Part shown: piece by piece, positions 26,901 through 34,076 of the stretch
Numbering within the stretch: the stretch's first letter is position 1
Layout of the letters: every line of letters begins with the position of its first letter
Notes under the pieces: generated by a model
The model's input: the letters and a program-made list of their open reading frames with translations, nothing else
Databases searched by the model: none
What the model was told of the DNA's origin: nothing
Translations under genes and position numbers: made by a program
Source of the DNA: Bacteroidales bacterium
GTDB taxonomy: Bacteria; Bacteroidota; Bacteroidia; Bacteroidales; VadinHA17
Reading direction: 5' to 3'
Assembly: GCA_009877105.1 (NCBI GenBank)
Contig: WXFD01000057.1
Coordinates: forward strand, 1 to 40,753
DNA length: 40,753 nt

Positions 26901-27249
26901 CCCCGTTCACACCCGACACATCCGTGATATCCCGGAACCTGAAGTTTCCCATGTTGAGGTAGAGCCTTGCATGAGCAAAATTCCCGCTGAAAAAAATATC
27001 CGGCAGTCCGTCATTGTTTATATCCCCGATTGCCACGCCGGCTCCGTTGTACAGGTATCCGTAGTCAAGCACGTTAAATACATCATCCTCCTCTATCCAG
27101 TTCCGGAATTTTATCCCGGTCCTTTCAGGCGGCATGGATGTAAACAGCCTGTCATTCTTTCTGCCGCATGAAAACTGCAAAATCGTTACAGCGACAGCTG
27201 CTGCAGCAATGAGAATGTATTTGCCTGTATGTAATGAGCGCAATAACAT
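23923..27249 (-). CDS. FG-GAP/VCBS repeat surface lipoprotein with ASPIC/UnbV domain (CRTAC1-like)
   Basis: A 1108-residue lipoprotein: leader ending LQFSC, then two beta-propeller regions. I count fourteen calcium-loop repeats of the type D-x-[ND]-x-D-G-x-x-D (for example DINNDGLPD, DFDNDGYKD, DIDGDGDID). Between the halves lies an ASPIC/UnbV domain (GSGMNTGGIGSRIDV and SVNHEIIFGLGG). Such proteins are calcium-dependent surface propellers often encoded with SusCD; ligand binding or adhesion is likely, catalysis is not shown. ATG 27249 gives a proper leader; an in-frame TTG at 27273 exists. A minus-strand TAAATTTG at 27283-27290 is a likely -7 box. Confidence 0.9.
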   Translation of the reverse strand: MLLRSLHTGKYILIAAAAVAVTILQFSCGRKNDRLFTSMPPERTGIKFRNWIEEDDVFNVLDYGYLYNGAGVAIGDINNDGLPDIFFSGNFAHARLYLNMGNFRFRDITDVSGVNGGNKWNTGATMADINGDGFLDIYVCCSTDGRYDRRKNLLYLNNGDLTFTECAARYGINDASYSTHSAFFDYDKDGDLDLFVMNHSLDKYAMTNPARKKERNPIYEHRLYKNTGEKFVDVSAEAGMIGNIINFGLGLAIADFNNDGWPDIYICNDYSEQDYFYINNRDGTFSEKLEDYFDHISFSSMGCDAADFNNDGFIDLFTLDMEPEDNYGNKLVAGPDNYEKFQNLKKSGFFNQSTRNMLQLNMHGDYFTEIGQYAGVFATNWSWAPLFCDFDNDGYKDLYITNGYGRNSTYMDAVVLAVSQMVRQQRGQTHLSKMNVIDQIPPTVLNNYIYRNNGDYTFTDVTGIWGDEKATLSGGAAYADLDNDGDIDLVISTINGFPLVYRNNSEKISRNHYLKIRLKGSGMNTGGIGSRIDVTCGKNTYTQEFMPSRGFMSSVNHEIIFGLGGAAIADTLRIRWPDMREQVLTAVKADQCIVLNNDDAMIPAPRISSQPEPVFTMVKNNRILDFKHQENEYNDFADQALLPHFLSTQGPRIAKGDVNNDGLEDLYFGGSMGCPGKLYIQSGDGSFRYVPQACFEKDKGCEDIGAVFLDADGDNDLDLYVVSGGNEFHADAAELQDRLYLNDGKGSFSAAKGRLPVMITSGSCVKSCDIDGDGDIDLFVGGRLIPSRYPFAPRSYILENDGKGFFKDVTDAYNSELMYPGMVTDAVWTDFNRDGKPDLIVVGEWMKIRFFRNEGKRLEEITSLCGPENTEGWWNTIVAADLDNDGDDDYIAGNLGLNSRIKVSPAEPCTIYARDFDNNGTIDAIMSYFIQGKSYPFYSKDDLQKQMPFIKQKYPTYESYANLTITDIFSGDALSGAEIFEAKTFSSCYIENKGNDRFEIRPLPREAQYFPVYGVCTGDFDSDGNTDIVLAGNFFGSRIKFSDYDAGKGLLLRGDGKGGFTALNDQRSGLFIRGEARDVTEIRTAHGNKLIVFALNNDSLKLYKRESK

Positions 27250-27282
27250 CAGCAAGGTGCGATTGTGGTTCAAAAAGGTTCA

Positions 27283-27290
27283 CAAATTTA
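27283..27290 (-). promoter_or_regulatory. Likely -7 element of the FG-GAP lipoprotein gene
   Basis: TAAATTTG on the minus strand matches TAnnTTTG and would start transcription near 27279, about 30 nt before ATG 27249. No TTTG is seen at the -33 position. Confidence 0.45.
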
Positions 27291-27470
27291 TTCAAATGTT
27301 CTTTTAAAGCATGGCATAAATGAAAAATCTTGGTACGGGCCTGCACAATTCCATTCATTCAGCTGCGGCAACCAGTGTAACCAGCCATTTTCAAACGGTT
27401 ACAAATGGACATAAATGCCTTGCAAGCATATATAAATATTTAAGGACCGATACTCCAGGATCAGCCTGTT

Positions 27471-27478
27471 TAACTTTG
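27471..27478 (+). promoter_or_regulatory. Likely -7 element of ssb
   Basis: TAACTTTG, a common Bacteroidota -7 sequence, lies 42 bp before the ssb ATG and would leave a leader of about 37 nt. The -33 region lacks TTTG. Confidence 0.5.
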
Positions 27479-27519
27479 CTGCAGTATATAATTATACATT
27501 CAATTAATAAATACATGCG

Positions 27520-27876
27520 ATGAATTCACTCAAGAACAGGGTCAACCTGATCGGCAACCTGGGTCAGGACCCGGAAACAAAGAACCTGGAAAACGGGAAG
27601 AAAGTGACCCGTTTTACCCTTGCCACCAGTGATGAATACAGGAATGCTGAAGGACAGAAGGTAAAGGAAACGACCTGGCATAACATTGTAGCATGGAACG
27701 GTCTGGCGGATATTGCTGGCAGATATCTGAAGAAAGGTGCCCAGATTGCTGTAGAGGGGAGGATCGTTTACAGGAATTATGAAGACAAAAACGGGGCAAC
27801 CAGGTATGTTACCGAAGTTGTCATCAACGAGATGCTGATGCTGCGGTCGCAGAAGGCTCAGGGCAGGGAGGAATAG
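27520..27876 (+). CDS. ssb: Single-stranded DNA-binding protein
   Basis: A 118-residue OB-fold protein. It begins NRVNLIGNLGQDPE and carries TWHNIVAWNGLADIAGRYLKKG and GRIVYRNYEDKNG, the core of bacterial SSB. It stops soon after the OB fold (ENEMLMLRSQ-type end, last residues QGREE) and lacks the long linker and the acidic DDIPF-type tip that recruits repair proteins. Bacteroidota often carry such short paralogues beside a full-length SSB; this one may serve that secondary role. It is a single gene and converges on iorB. Confidence 0.93.
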   Translation: MNSLKNRVNLIGNLGQDPETKNLENGKKVTRFTLATSDEYRNAEGQKVKETTWHNIVAWNGLADIAGRYLKKGAQIAVEGRIVYRNYEDKNGATRYVTEVVINEMLMLRSQKAQGREE

Positions 27877-27928
27877 GGAAATCCTGAACTTTTTCGCTGC
27901 ATTTCCCGTGCAGGCTGAAGCCTGAATT

Positions 27929-27990
27929 TGATTAACCGCCATACTGACAGAAATCTGATGCAACAATTCTGCTACGGTGGCGGTTGATCA
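27929..27990. repeat. Imperfect 13-bp inverted repeat between ssb and iorB
   Basis: TGATTAACCGCCA at 27929-27941 pairs with TGGCGGTTGATCA at 27978-27990 at 12 of 13 positions, the odd one being a possible G-U pair. The 36-nt interval contains a small CAGA/TCTG hairpin. There is no T-run on either side, so it is not a typical terminator. Confidence 0.6.
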
Positions 27991-28025
27991 TTCAGGCAAT
28001 AAATACTGTGAGTCGTTCAGGCAAT
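27991..28025. repeat. 10-bp direct repeat
   Basis: TTCAGGCAAT occurs at 27991-28000 and again at 28016-28025, directly after the inverted repeat and before the iorB stop codon. The spacing of 25 bp start to start and the absence of other copies in the gap leave its role open; it could be a deletion scar or chance. Confidence 0.4.
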
Positions 28026-28031
28026 CGCAGT

Positions 28032-28598
28032 TCAGAATTTTCTGCCCATCCTGAGAGCTTCTAGATTTATATTGATAATTTCCTCTCCTTTCCGCCTGAA
28101 AAGTATTCTGACAGCATTCTCAAGGCTTTCGAATGGCATTTTAATGAAAGGGGAAGCAGCCCCCAGGATCACCATATTTGCAGCTCTGACCGATCCGGCT
28201 TCCCGTGCAATTGCATCGGCATCGATGATCCTGTGCTTCGGGAGTTTTCTGATTTCATGCAGAATATCTTCCAGCGGAGGGTAATCCGGTATATTGACAA
28301 ATGGTTCCGAGCTGGTAATGAGCCATCCGTCTGAAGAGAGCCAGGGCAGGTACCTGAGTGATTCCATCGGTTCGGCAGAAATGATAATGTCGGCCTGCCC
28401 CCAGGGGATCAGATCGGAATGAACCGGTTTGTCGGAAATACGCACGTGTGACTGCACATCTCCTCCCCGCTGGCTCATTCCATGAACCTCCGCCTGTTTG
28501 ATATGAAGGTTGTTCTCAATTACGGCCAGGCCGATGATGGCAGCAATCGAAAGGATACCCTGTCCGCCTACTCCCGAAAGTATGATATCGTTCTTCAT
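28032..28598 (-). CDS. iorB: Indolepyruvate oxidoreductase, beta subunit
   Basis: A 188-residue gamma-domain-type subunit of 2-oxoacid oxidoreductases. The N-terminal GVGGQGILSIAAIIG and VHGMSQRGGDVQSHVRI motifs are diagnostic. With IorA it would oxidatively decarboxylate aryl pyruvates (from Trp, Tyr, Phe) to aryl-acetyl-CoA, reducing ferredoxin, a reaction of anaerobes that can also run in reverse for amino acid synthesis. Its ATG overlaps the iorA stop by 4 bp (ATGA), indicating translational coupling. Confidence 0.92.
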   Translation of the reverse strand: MKNDIILSGVGGQGILSIAAIIGLAVIENNLHIKQAEVHGMSQRGGDVQSHVRISDKPVHSDLIPWGQADIIISAEPMESLRYLPWLSSDGWLITSSEPFVNIPDYPPLEDILHEIRKLPKHRIIDADAIAREAGSVRAANMVILGAASPFIKMPFESLENAVRILFRRKGEEIININLEALRMGRKF

Positions 28599-30223
28599 TG
28601 TTCAGCCTCCCCGGGATCATTAACTTCCAGCGATTCTGCCTTCCTGCGCCGCGAAGCTGTCTGAATGCATTCCCGGCTGGAAATAATAACTGAAACATTC
28701 CTGTAACTGAATTCCTCCTGCATAATCCTGACATTTTCCGCGTGATTCTTCCTCAGCGGTACGATCTCGCGCACATGTTCGGGGGCAACCCCCAGTCCTT
28801 CGCATATTTTTCTCAGCCGTCCTGTACCCTGTGATTTCTGACCTCCGGTCATGCCCGTTGTTGAGTTATCGGAAATGATTATTGTAACCGGGCTTTTTTT
28901 TACAACCGCATCGAGCAGACCGGTCATTCCCGAATGTGTGAATGTTGAATCCCCTATGACGGCTACCGAGGGGAACAGTCCTGCATCGGCAGCACCAATG
29001 GCCATAGTTACCGATGCGCCCATGTCAACGCACGAATTAATGATACTGTATGGAGGGAGGGCTGCCAGGGTGTAGCATCCGATATCTGAGAACACTCCGT
29101 CCCTGTCAAATGGCCGGAGGGCTTCTATCACTGCATTGAAGGTGTCAGCATGACCGCATCCTTTGCAGAATGACGGCGGTCTTGGCCTGACCACGCCGGG
29201 AATTTCAAATCCCTTTCTGATAGTCATACCGAGGGCTTTTGCCACGAGCGTAGGATTTAGCTCCCCATCGCGCGGCAGAGTACCGTCAAGGCGCCCCATT
29301 ATCTTCAGATTGTTGTCGAGAATACCACGTAAGGCCTCTTCCACAAGCGGATATCCTTCCTCCAGTACCAGAATCTCCTCGCAACGTGATGTCAGATCCG
29401 TTATAAGCTCCTTCGGGAAAGGATATGCACAGATCCTCAGGAATGGAAAATCAGGCTCGCTGTCCGGAAAATTCTCGGTAAAATAGTTATAGGCCAGTCC
29501 ACAGGCCAGAACCCCGGTTTTTCTGTTCCTGTCATCCCTGAAAATGTTATGCCGGGAAAGCCTGTTATCGTATTTTAATGACTCATAAATCTCCAGCAGC
29601 GCCCTGTATTTTTTTCTTGCAATGGCCGGAAGAAGCACAAACTGCCGCGGATCGGAAGGCAGGCTGAGCTTTTTCTGAGGTTCGGACTGCCGTCTTGTCA
29701 CGGCTGACCTGGAGTGTGCCAGACGGGTTGTTATACGGAAAAGAACAGGCAGCCTGTATTTTTCGGAAAGTTCAAACGCATCAAACACCATGTCATATGC
29801 TTCCTGCTGGTTTGAGGGCTCATAAACCGGGACAAGGGAGAATTTTCCGTAAAACCGTGAATCCTGCTCATTTTGCGATGAATGCATTGAAGGATCGTCG
29901 GCAGCAACAACTATCAGCCCTCCATTTACCCCGGTAACCGAAGAATTTATAAAAGGATCGGCAGCCACATTCAGTCCGACATGCTTCATTGCAACCATTG
30001 CACGTTTGCCTGCATATGACATACCAAGCGCCGCTTCCATGGCAGTTTTTTCGTTTGACGACCATTCCCTGTGGATCATACGTTCAGCGGCCTCATCCGA
30101 TGCCTGTATGAATTCCATTATCTCGGTCGATGGAGTTCCGGGATAGGCATACATTCCACTCAGGCCGGCATCAATTGCAGCCTGTGCAATCGCTTCGTCA
30201 CCCAGCAGCAGTTGCTTTTGCAT
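28595..30223 (-). CDS. iorA: Indolepyruvate oxidoreductase, alpha subunit (no ferredoxin domain)
   Basis: A 542-residue TPP enzyme subunit. The N-terminal pyrimidine-binding domain carries GDEAIAQAAIDAGLSGMYAYPGTPS; the TPP pyrophosphate domain reads FCKGCGHADTFNA, SDIGCY and GDSTFTHSGMTGLLDAV. The C-terminus ends after SVIISSRECIQ with a basic stretch and lacks the two CxxCxxCxxxCP ferredoxin motifs of longer archaeal IorA proteins. Electrons must therefore pass by another route or directly to a free ferredoxin. Shorter forms occur in Bacteroidota. It is first in the iorAB operon; a minus-strand TAAATTTG at 30253-30260 is a likely -7 box. Confidence 0.9.
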   Translation of the reverse strand: MQKQLLLGDEAIAQAAIDAGLSGMYAYPGTPSTEIMEFIQASDEAAERMIHREWSSNEKTAMEAALGMSYAGKRAMVAMKHVGLNVAADPFINSSVTGVNGGLIVVAADDPSMHSSQNEQDSRFYGKFSLVPVYEPSNQQEAYDMVFDAFELSEKYRLPVLFRITTRLAHSRSAVTRRQSEPQKKLSLPSDPRQFVLLPAIARKKYRALLEIYESLKYDNRLSRHNIFRDDRNRKTGVLACGLAYNYFTENFPDSEPDFPFLRICAYPFPKELITDLTSRCEEILVLEEGYPLVEEALRGILDNNLKIMGRLDGTLPRDGELNPTLVAKALGMTIRKGFEIPGVVRPRPPSFCKGCGHADTFNAVIEALRPFDRDGVFSDIGCYTLAALPPYSIINSCVDMGASVTMAIGAADAGLFPSVAVIGDSTFTHSGMTGLLDAVVKKSPVTIIISDNSTTGMTGGQKSQGTGRLRKICEGLGVAPEHVREIVPLRKNHAENVRIMQEEFSYRNVSVIISSRECIQTASRRRKAESLEVNDPGEAEQ

Positions 30224-30252
30224 ATGTAAAGTATCAATTACAAACGACCGGA

Positions 30253-30260
30253 CAAATTTA
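30253..30260 (-). promoter_or_regulatory. Likely -7 element of iorAB
   Basis: TAAATTTG on the minus strand matches the -7 consensus. Nineteen bases further upstream is TTTC, three of four bases of the -33 box. The leader would be about 25 nt. Confidence 0.5.
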
Positions 30261-30379
30261 TCAGATAAAGTTTAATTTTGAAATTTCTTTAAAATTAAGC
30301 CAAAAGTTTTACTGTTCTGTCCAATATTGCTTATTTTGCAGGCGGATGGTTAATATGTCAGGGAATTAGATAATTTGAG

Positions 30380-31069
30380 TTGGCAAAACGTTTAGCAAAT
30401 ACAACATTTTTATTTTTCATCTTTTTTTTAGCAACCAGGGGTCAGGCGGTTCAGAAGGAACGATTTTTTCAGCTGAGCGGCATAATTACTGATGAAAACA
30501 ACCGGGCTCTGAGCAATGTGGGTGTAATATCCCTCCGTCTCAAGAGAGGAGTCTTAAGTGAGAATACCGGTATTTATTCCATTACCAGTACCCCGGGCGA
30601 CACAATATTATTCAAGGCTCTTGGTTTTAAAAAACAGATGATTGTACTGCCCATGTCATTTGAAGGCAAGCGTTATTATGCCGACATTGTTCTAAGTATG
30701 GATACCATTCCGATTGAGAATGTTGTTGTTTTACCCTGGAAGAGTTATAATGAGTTTATCAGGGATATTACATCGCCCAATCCCGTCGATCCGGAAATTG
30801 AAAACATGAACAAAAACATAGAGTCCGTCAAATCTGCCCTTGCGAACCAGGCTGATGTCCGCATCAGCCCTGAAGCAGGCTACAGGTATGCAATGCAGCA
30901 GAATTTCAATATGACGGCAACCCGGAACCAGTATCCTTCGAATAATCTTCTGAATCCCTTTGCATGGGCTAAATTCATTAATGGGCTGAAAAGCGGTCTG
31001 TTAAAAAATGACAAGGCCGAAAAGCCGTCCAGGACAAAGGTTAAAACCAAGAAGAAAAAGAAGCAGTGA
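30380..31069 (+). CDS. Exported protein with carboxypeptidase-regulatory-like domain
   Basis: A 229-residue secreted protein. After a signal peptide (about residues 1-24, ending RGQAVQ) comes a beta-sandwich domain of the CarboxypepD_reg type (FQLSGIITDENNRALSNVGVISL through GDTILFKALGF), then a linker and a helical part, and a very basic tail (KTKKKKKQ). An in-frame TAG at 30367 rules out upstream ATGs, so the start must be the TTG at 30380. Its end overlaps the next gene by 4 bp (GTGA). The domain is found in outer-membrane and periplasmic proteins; a link to the TonB-like partner is inferred from coupling. Confidence 0.78.
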   Translation: MAKRLANTTFLFFIFFLATRGQAVQKERFFQLSGIITDENNRALSNVGVISLRLKRGVLSENTGIYSITSTPGDTILFKALGFKKQMIVLPMSFEGKRYYADIVLSMDTIPIENVVVLPWKSYNEFIRDITSPNPVDPEIENMNKNIESVKSALANQADVRISPEAGYRYAMQQNFNMTATRNQYPSNNLLNPFAWAKFINGLKSGLLKNDKAEKPSRTKVKTKKKKKQ

Positions 31070-31824
31070 CGAATTATCATGACAAAATAGCCGGTCTGCT
31101 TGGAACTGTGATCCTGCATCTGATTGCAGGAATTATCTTTGTTTCGTTCAAACTTCATACATTAAAGGTCAGGCAGGAAACCATTCAAAGACTTGAACTT
31201 GAAATGGTTGATGAGCATGACCTCAAACCAAGGGAAGCTCCGAAGGAAATTCCTATGACATCGGTAGAAAATATTTTCCGTGATGATGCGGAAATGCTCA
31301 ATATCGCCAGGAACCTGGCCAGCCGGAGTGAGATAAAAATAGACAGGAATGATTATATCGACAAGGTAAAGGAAGAGCTTATTCAGAGTGGCAGGCTCGG
31401 GACCGACAATTATATCGATAATCCCGGGTCAGGTTACCAGGAGGCGGAAGAGGATATTTCCAACGGGGACGATGAAGAAGCCTTACGGGCAAAGGAAGAA
31501 GAGAAAGTCATGGAGTCCCAAAAAATGGCCGCCAGTTATTCAGGCCCCACCCGGATTTATTATGATCTGGCAGGACGCAATCATATTTATCTGCCTATTC
31601 CGATATATAAATGCCAGGGTTCCGGAAAAGTAGTGCTCATTATCGATGTTGATCAGAAAGGCAATGTCACCAGTGCATCTGTTGTTGCCGGGGAAAGTAC
31701 AACCTCAGATGAATGCCTTACCGAAACTGCAGTCACATCTGCCAGGAGGTCGAGGTTCAATGCCGATCTGAATGCCCCCAAATCGCAGAGGGGAACGCTT
31801 ACCTTTATTTTTGTAGCCCAGTAG
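31066..31824 (+). CDS. TonB-like energy transducer
   Basis: A 252-residue inner-membrane protein: one N-terminal membrane segment (LLGTVILHLIAGIIFVSF, residues 11-28), a long acidic periplasmic spacer (QEAEEDISNGDDEEAL, EEEKVMESQ) and a C-terminal TonB-type domain (YKCQGSGKVVLIIDVDQKG, then DECLTETAVTSARRSRF). It lacks the proline-rich spacer of classical TonB. The start is a GTG at 31066 overlapping the previous stop codon. It probably transduces the proton-motive force to an outer-membrane receptor, but ExbB/ExbD genes are absent here. Confidence 0.8.
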   Translation: MTNYHDKIAGLLGTVILHLIAGIIFVSFKLHTLKVRQETIQRLELEMVDEHDLKPREAPKEIPMTSVENIFRDDAEMLNIARNLASRSEIKIDRNDYIDKVKEELIQSGRLGTDNYIDNPGSGYQEAEEDISNGDDEEALRAKEEEKVMESQKMAASYSGPTRIYYDLAGRNHIYLPIPIYKCQGSGKVVLIIDVDQKGNVTSASVVAGESTTSDECLTETAVTSARRSRFNADLNAPKSQRGTLTFIFVAQ

Positions 31825-31882
31825 CTGATAGTAAAAGATGCAGGGATGCAGGGAATGAACCATGCCCCTGCCAGCGCACGGT

Positions 31883-32608
31883 TCAGAACGGAAGGGTTCT
31901 GTCAGGATAGTCGAACGGGCGGATAATCTCTGATGTATTCCTGTCAGCTGATTTGCTGTTAATGAGCCTGCTTACTGTATGAGCCTTCAGCCCTTCGGAA
32001 GGATACGGTTTCAGCAGTGAAATGAGCTCTGCCTCAGTCAAACCGGCGTTGAGCCATAATTCTTCATCCTTTTTATCAAGAATGGCCGGCATCCTTTTCC
32101 TGGAATTGTGGATCACTGCCATCATTTCATTGGCGCTGGTAGTAATCACTGAAAAAGATTCAGTAACATTACCGGTTAAACTATCCGTCCATTGATCATA
32201 AATACCTGCAAGGGAAAAGATGTCGTTATCAGAATGATAGATATACCATGGGATTTTTCCGCCGGGTGTATGCTGCCATTCGAAAAAGCCCCTCACGGGC
32301 ACCAGGCATCTTTTTGATTTTGCAGGATTCGAGAATGAAGGTTTTGAAAAAAGGCTTTCGGCCCTTGCATTGAATGTCTTGTATCTGATCTCCTCCGCAT
32401 CTGCCGCGGATTTTGTCCAGAAAGGGATCAGCCCCCATTTCATCAGTTCTATCCTGCCGGGTGATCCCGTGCACACAACAGGCAGTTCGGGAAGTGTGAA
32501 AGCATGATAATAGTAACTGGGCCGGAACCTGTCAGCATCGGGAAAAAGCACGCCGAACCTGCTTTCAAGTTCATCCTTAACCAGGTTCACATTGACAGTA
32601 AAACACAT
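31883..32608 (-). CDS. SRAP domain protein (YedK/HMCES family)
   Basis: A 241-residue protein of the SOS response-associated peptidase family. These proteins crosslink through the amine of Cys2 to abasic sites in single-stranded DNA and shield them. Visible conserved residues are C2 in MCFTVN, NARAES, RCLVPVRGFFEWQH and the HNSRKRMPAIL segment with its histidine. The start ATG overlaps the stop codon of the serine hydrolase (TAATG), so the two are translationally coupled. Whether the pairing is functional is unclear. Confidence 0.92.
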   Translation of the reverse strand: MCFTVNVNLVKDELESRFGVLFPDADRFRPSYYYHAFTLPELPVVCTGSPGRIELMKWGLIPFWTKSAADAEEIRYKTFNARAESLFSKPSFSNPAKSKRCLVPVRGFFEWQHTPGGKIPWYIYHSDNDIFSLAGIYDQWTDSLTGNVTESFSVITTSANEMMAVIHNSRKRMPAILDKKDEELWLNAGLTEAELISLLKPYPSEGLKAHTVSRLINSKSADRNTSEIIRPFDYPDRTLPF

Positions 32609-33939
32609 TATTCATATTTTGGAGCAGGAACGTCAACCTTCACCGGAACCGGCAGGGAGTATTCAAACAGGTCGTTTTCCGGCCATTCGTCTGTCCGCGC
32701 AATGAATTTTGCCATCATCCTGTTTATGTGGGAATGAATCTCAGGTCCGTTCCAGGCGCTTGAATTGAGCAAAATTACCCATGAAATGCCATCAGGCTGC
32801 CGCTTCATCATTCCCGCTGAACCGGAAAAGGAACCGGTCCTCCACCAGTTGCCGTCAATTAATGTAGCCTTCCATCCGACAGGTGCGAATCGGTTGGCCA
32901 TATCTGTCATGAATCTTATGCTGCTGTTTGACAAAATATCTTCAGGGGCAACAAATCCGTCGACAGCCAGGAGCAGCCGCATTAGATCGGGTGCAGTTGC
33001 CAGCCAGTAGCCGGCTCCACCCAGTGTCTCAACATCATTCCCCCCGTATCTCACAGGTACCAGTTCATCAGTGGCGTAGATTGAGGGTCCGGGAGGAGTC
33101 CCGAAAGGTTCGTAATAGGTAACTTCAAACCTGGCTTTCTGCGATTCCAGGTTCCTTGCCGGAAGCATGTCATAAATACCAAGCGGTTCAAAAATCTCTT
33201 CCCTGCAATAGGAGTCGTATGTCATTCCCGAAACTTTTTCAACAACAAGGCCAAGGATTGCATAACCCAGGTTTGAATACGACCGGCCGGTCCCTGGAGT
33301 GAAATGTAGCCGCTTTCCAAGTGCGAACCTTATGATGGTATTCAGATCTACCGGAAGCGGGACATTCATCTGTTTCGAAACCACCCGTGGCATGAACATC
33401 TGGTCGCCATACTTTTGTGACCATCCGCCTTCATGGCTAAGCAGATGGGCAACCGTGATGTCAAAAACCCTTTTATCTTTTGGGTAGCAATAGCAGGAAT
33501 CGTTAAGAATACCGTCCGGTCCGAAAACCCTGTCGGAAAGATCCAGTCTTCCCTCCTCATGCAGCTTCATAATTGCTACAGCAGTCACCAGTTTTGAAAT
33601 GCTTGCAATCCTGAATTTACTGTAAGGCTGTACCTCGGAAGCCGAAGCAGTGTCGGCAAAGCCGAATCCCCGCGCGTAAGCCAGTTTACCATCCCTGGCG
33701 ACAGCCAGGGATGCTCCCTGAATCTTCCATTTGTCCATGAATGACCGGATTATCCAGTCATTCTTACCAAGCACATTTTCAAATGAATCGGAATTGGTGA
33801 GCCGGATGTTACCAACTGTAAGTTTATCGCGCACATCGCCGGGGTTTTCAACAGCTCCAGGGTCATGTGCCATGAAAACGGCAAAGAATATGATCAATAT
33901 TATCTTTTTCAATCCGGGCAGACAAACAGGTTTTCTCAC
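32608..33939 (-). CDS. Exported serine hydrolase of the beta-lactamase/DD-peptidase family
   Basis: A 443-residue class C beta-lactamase-like hydrolase (esterase or DD-peptidase type). From the GTG start at 33939 a signal peptide runs to about residue 25 (KKIILIIFFAVFMAH). The nucleophile motif is S113-I-S-K116 in FRIASISKLV, and the second motif Y221-S-N223 in GRSYSNLGYA. The frame is open to an ATG at 34002, but a consensus promoter at 33985-34015 would start the transcript near 33980, downstream of that ATG, so GTG is preferred. Substrate unknown. The gene is coupled to the SRAP gene. Confidence 0.87.
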   Translation of the reverse strand: MRKPVCLPGLKKIILIIFFAVFMAHDPGAVENPGDVRDKLTVGNIRLTNSDSFENVLGKNDWIIRSFMDKWKIQGASLAVARDGKLAYARGFGFADTASASEVQPYSKFRIASISKLVTAVAIMKLHEEGRLDLSDRVFGPDGILNDSCYCYPKDKRVFDITVAHLLSHEGGWSQKYGDQMFMPRVVSKQMNVPLPVDLNTIIRFALGKRLHFTPGTGRSYSNLGYAILGLVVEKVSGMTYDSYCREEIFEPLGIYDMLPARNLESQKARFEVTYYEPFGTPPGPSIYATDELVPVRYGGNDVETLGGAGYWLATAPDLMRLLLAVDGFVAPEDILSNSSIRFMTDMANRFAPVGWKATLIDGNWWRTGSFSGSAGMMKRQPDGISWVILLNSSAWNGPEIHSHINRMMAKFIARTDEWPENDLFEYSLPVPVKVDVPAPKYE

Positions 33940-33984
33940 GTCAAAAATAAAATTTCTTCTACGGCCTGGGTTATTAAATAATTT

Positions 33985-34015
33985 CAAAAATAATGACAAC
34001 ATTGAAATGAACAAA
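33985..34015 (-). promoter_or_regulatory. Consensus promoter of the serine hydrolase-SRAP operon
   Basis: On the minus strand TTTG (34015-34012), a 19-bp spacer and TATTTTTG (33992-33985) match the Bacteroidota consensus. The predicted transcript start near 33980 decides in favour of the GTG start at 33939. Confidence 0.65.
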
Positions 34016-34063
34016 TATGCGGTTAAATTTCAAAATTATAATTTTTCAAAGCCTCAAAACAAC

Positions 34064-34071
34064 TAACTTTG
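34064..34071 (+). promoter_or_regulatory. -7 element of the ankyrin protein gene
   Basis: TAACTTTG matches the -7 consensus, with a weak TTTC near the -33 position. The predicted transcript start is within a few bases of ATG 34077, so the mRNA may be almost leaderless. It is divergent from the hydrolase promoter, 50 bp away. Confidence 0.55.
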
Positions 34072-34076
34072 TGCAC

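Noticed and set aside
27320..27523. 67-codon plus-strand frame upstream of ssb
   Set aside because: It covers the likely ssb promoter and encodes nothing recognisable.
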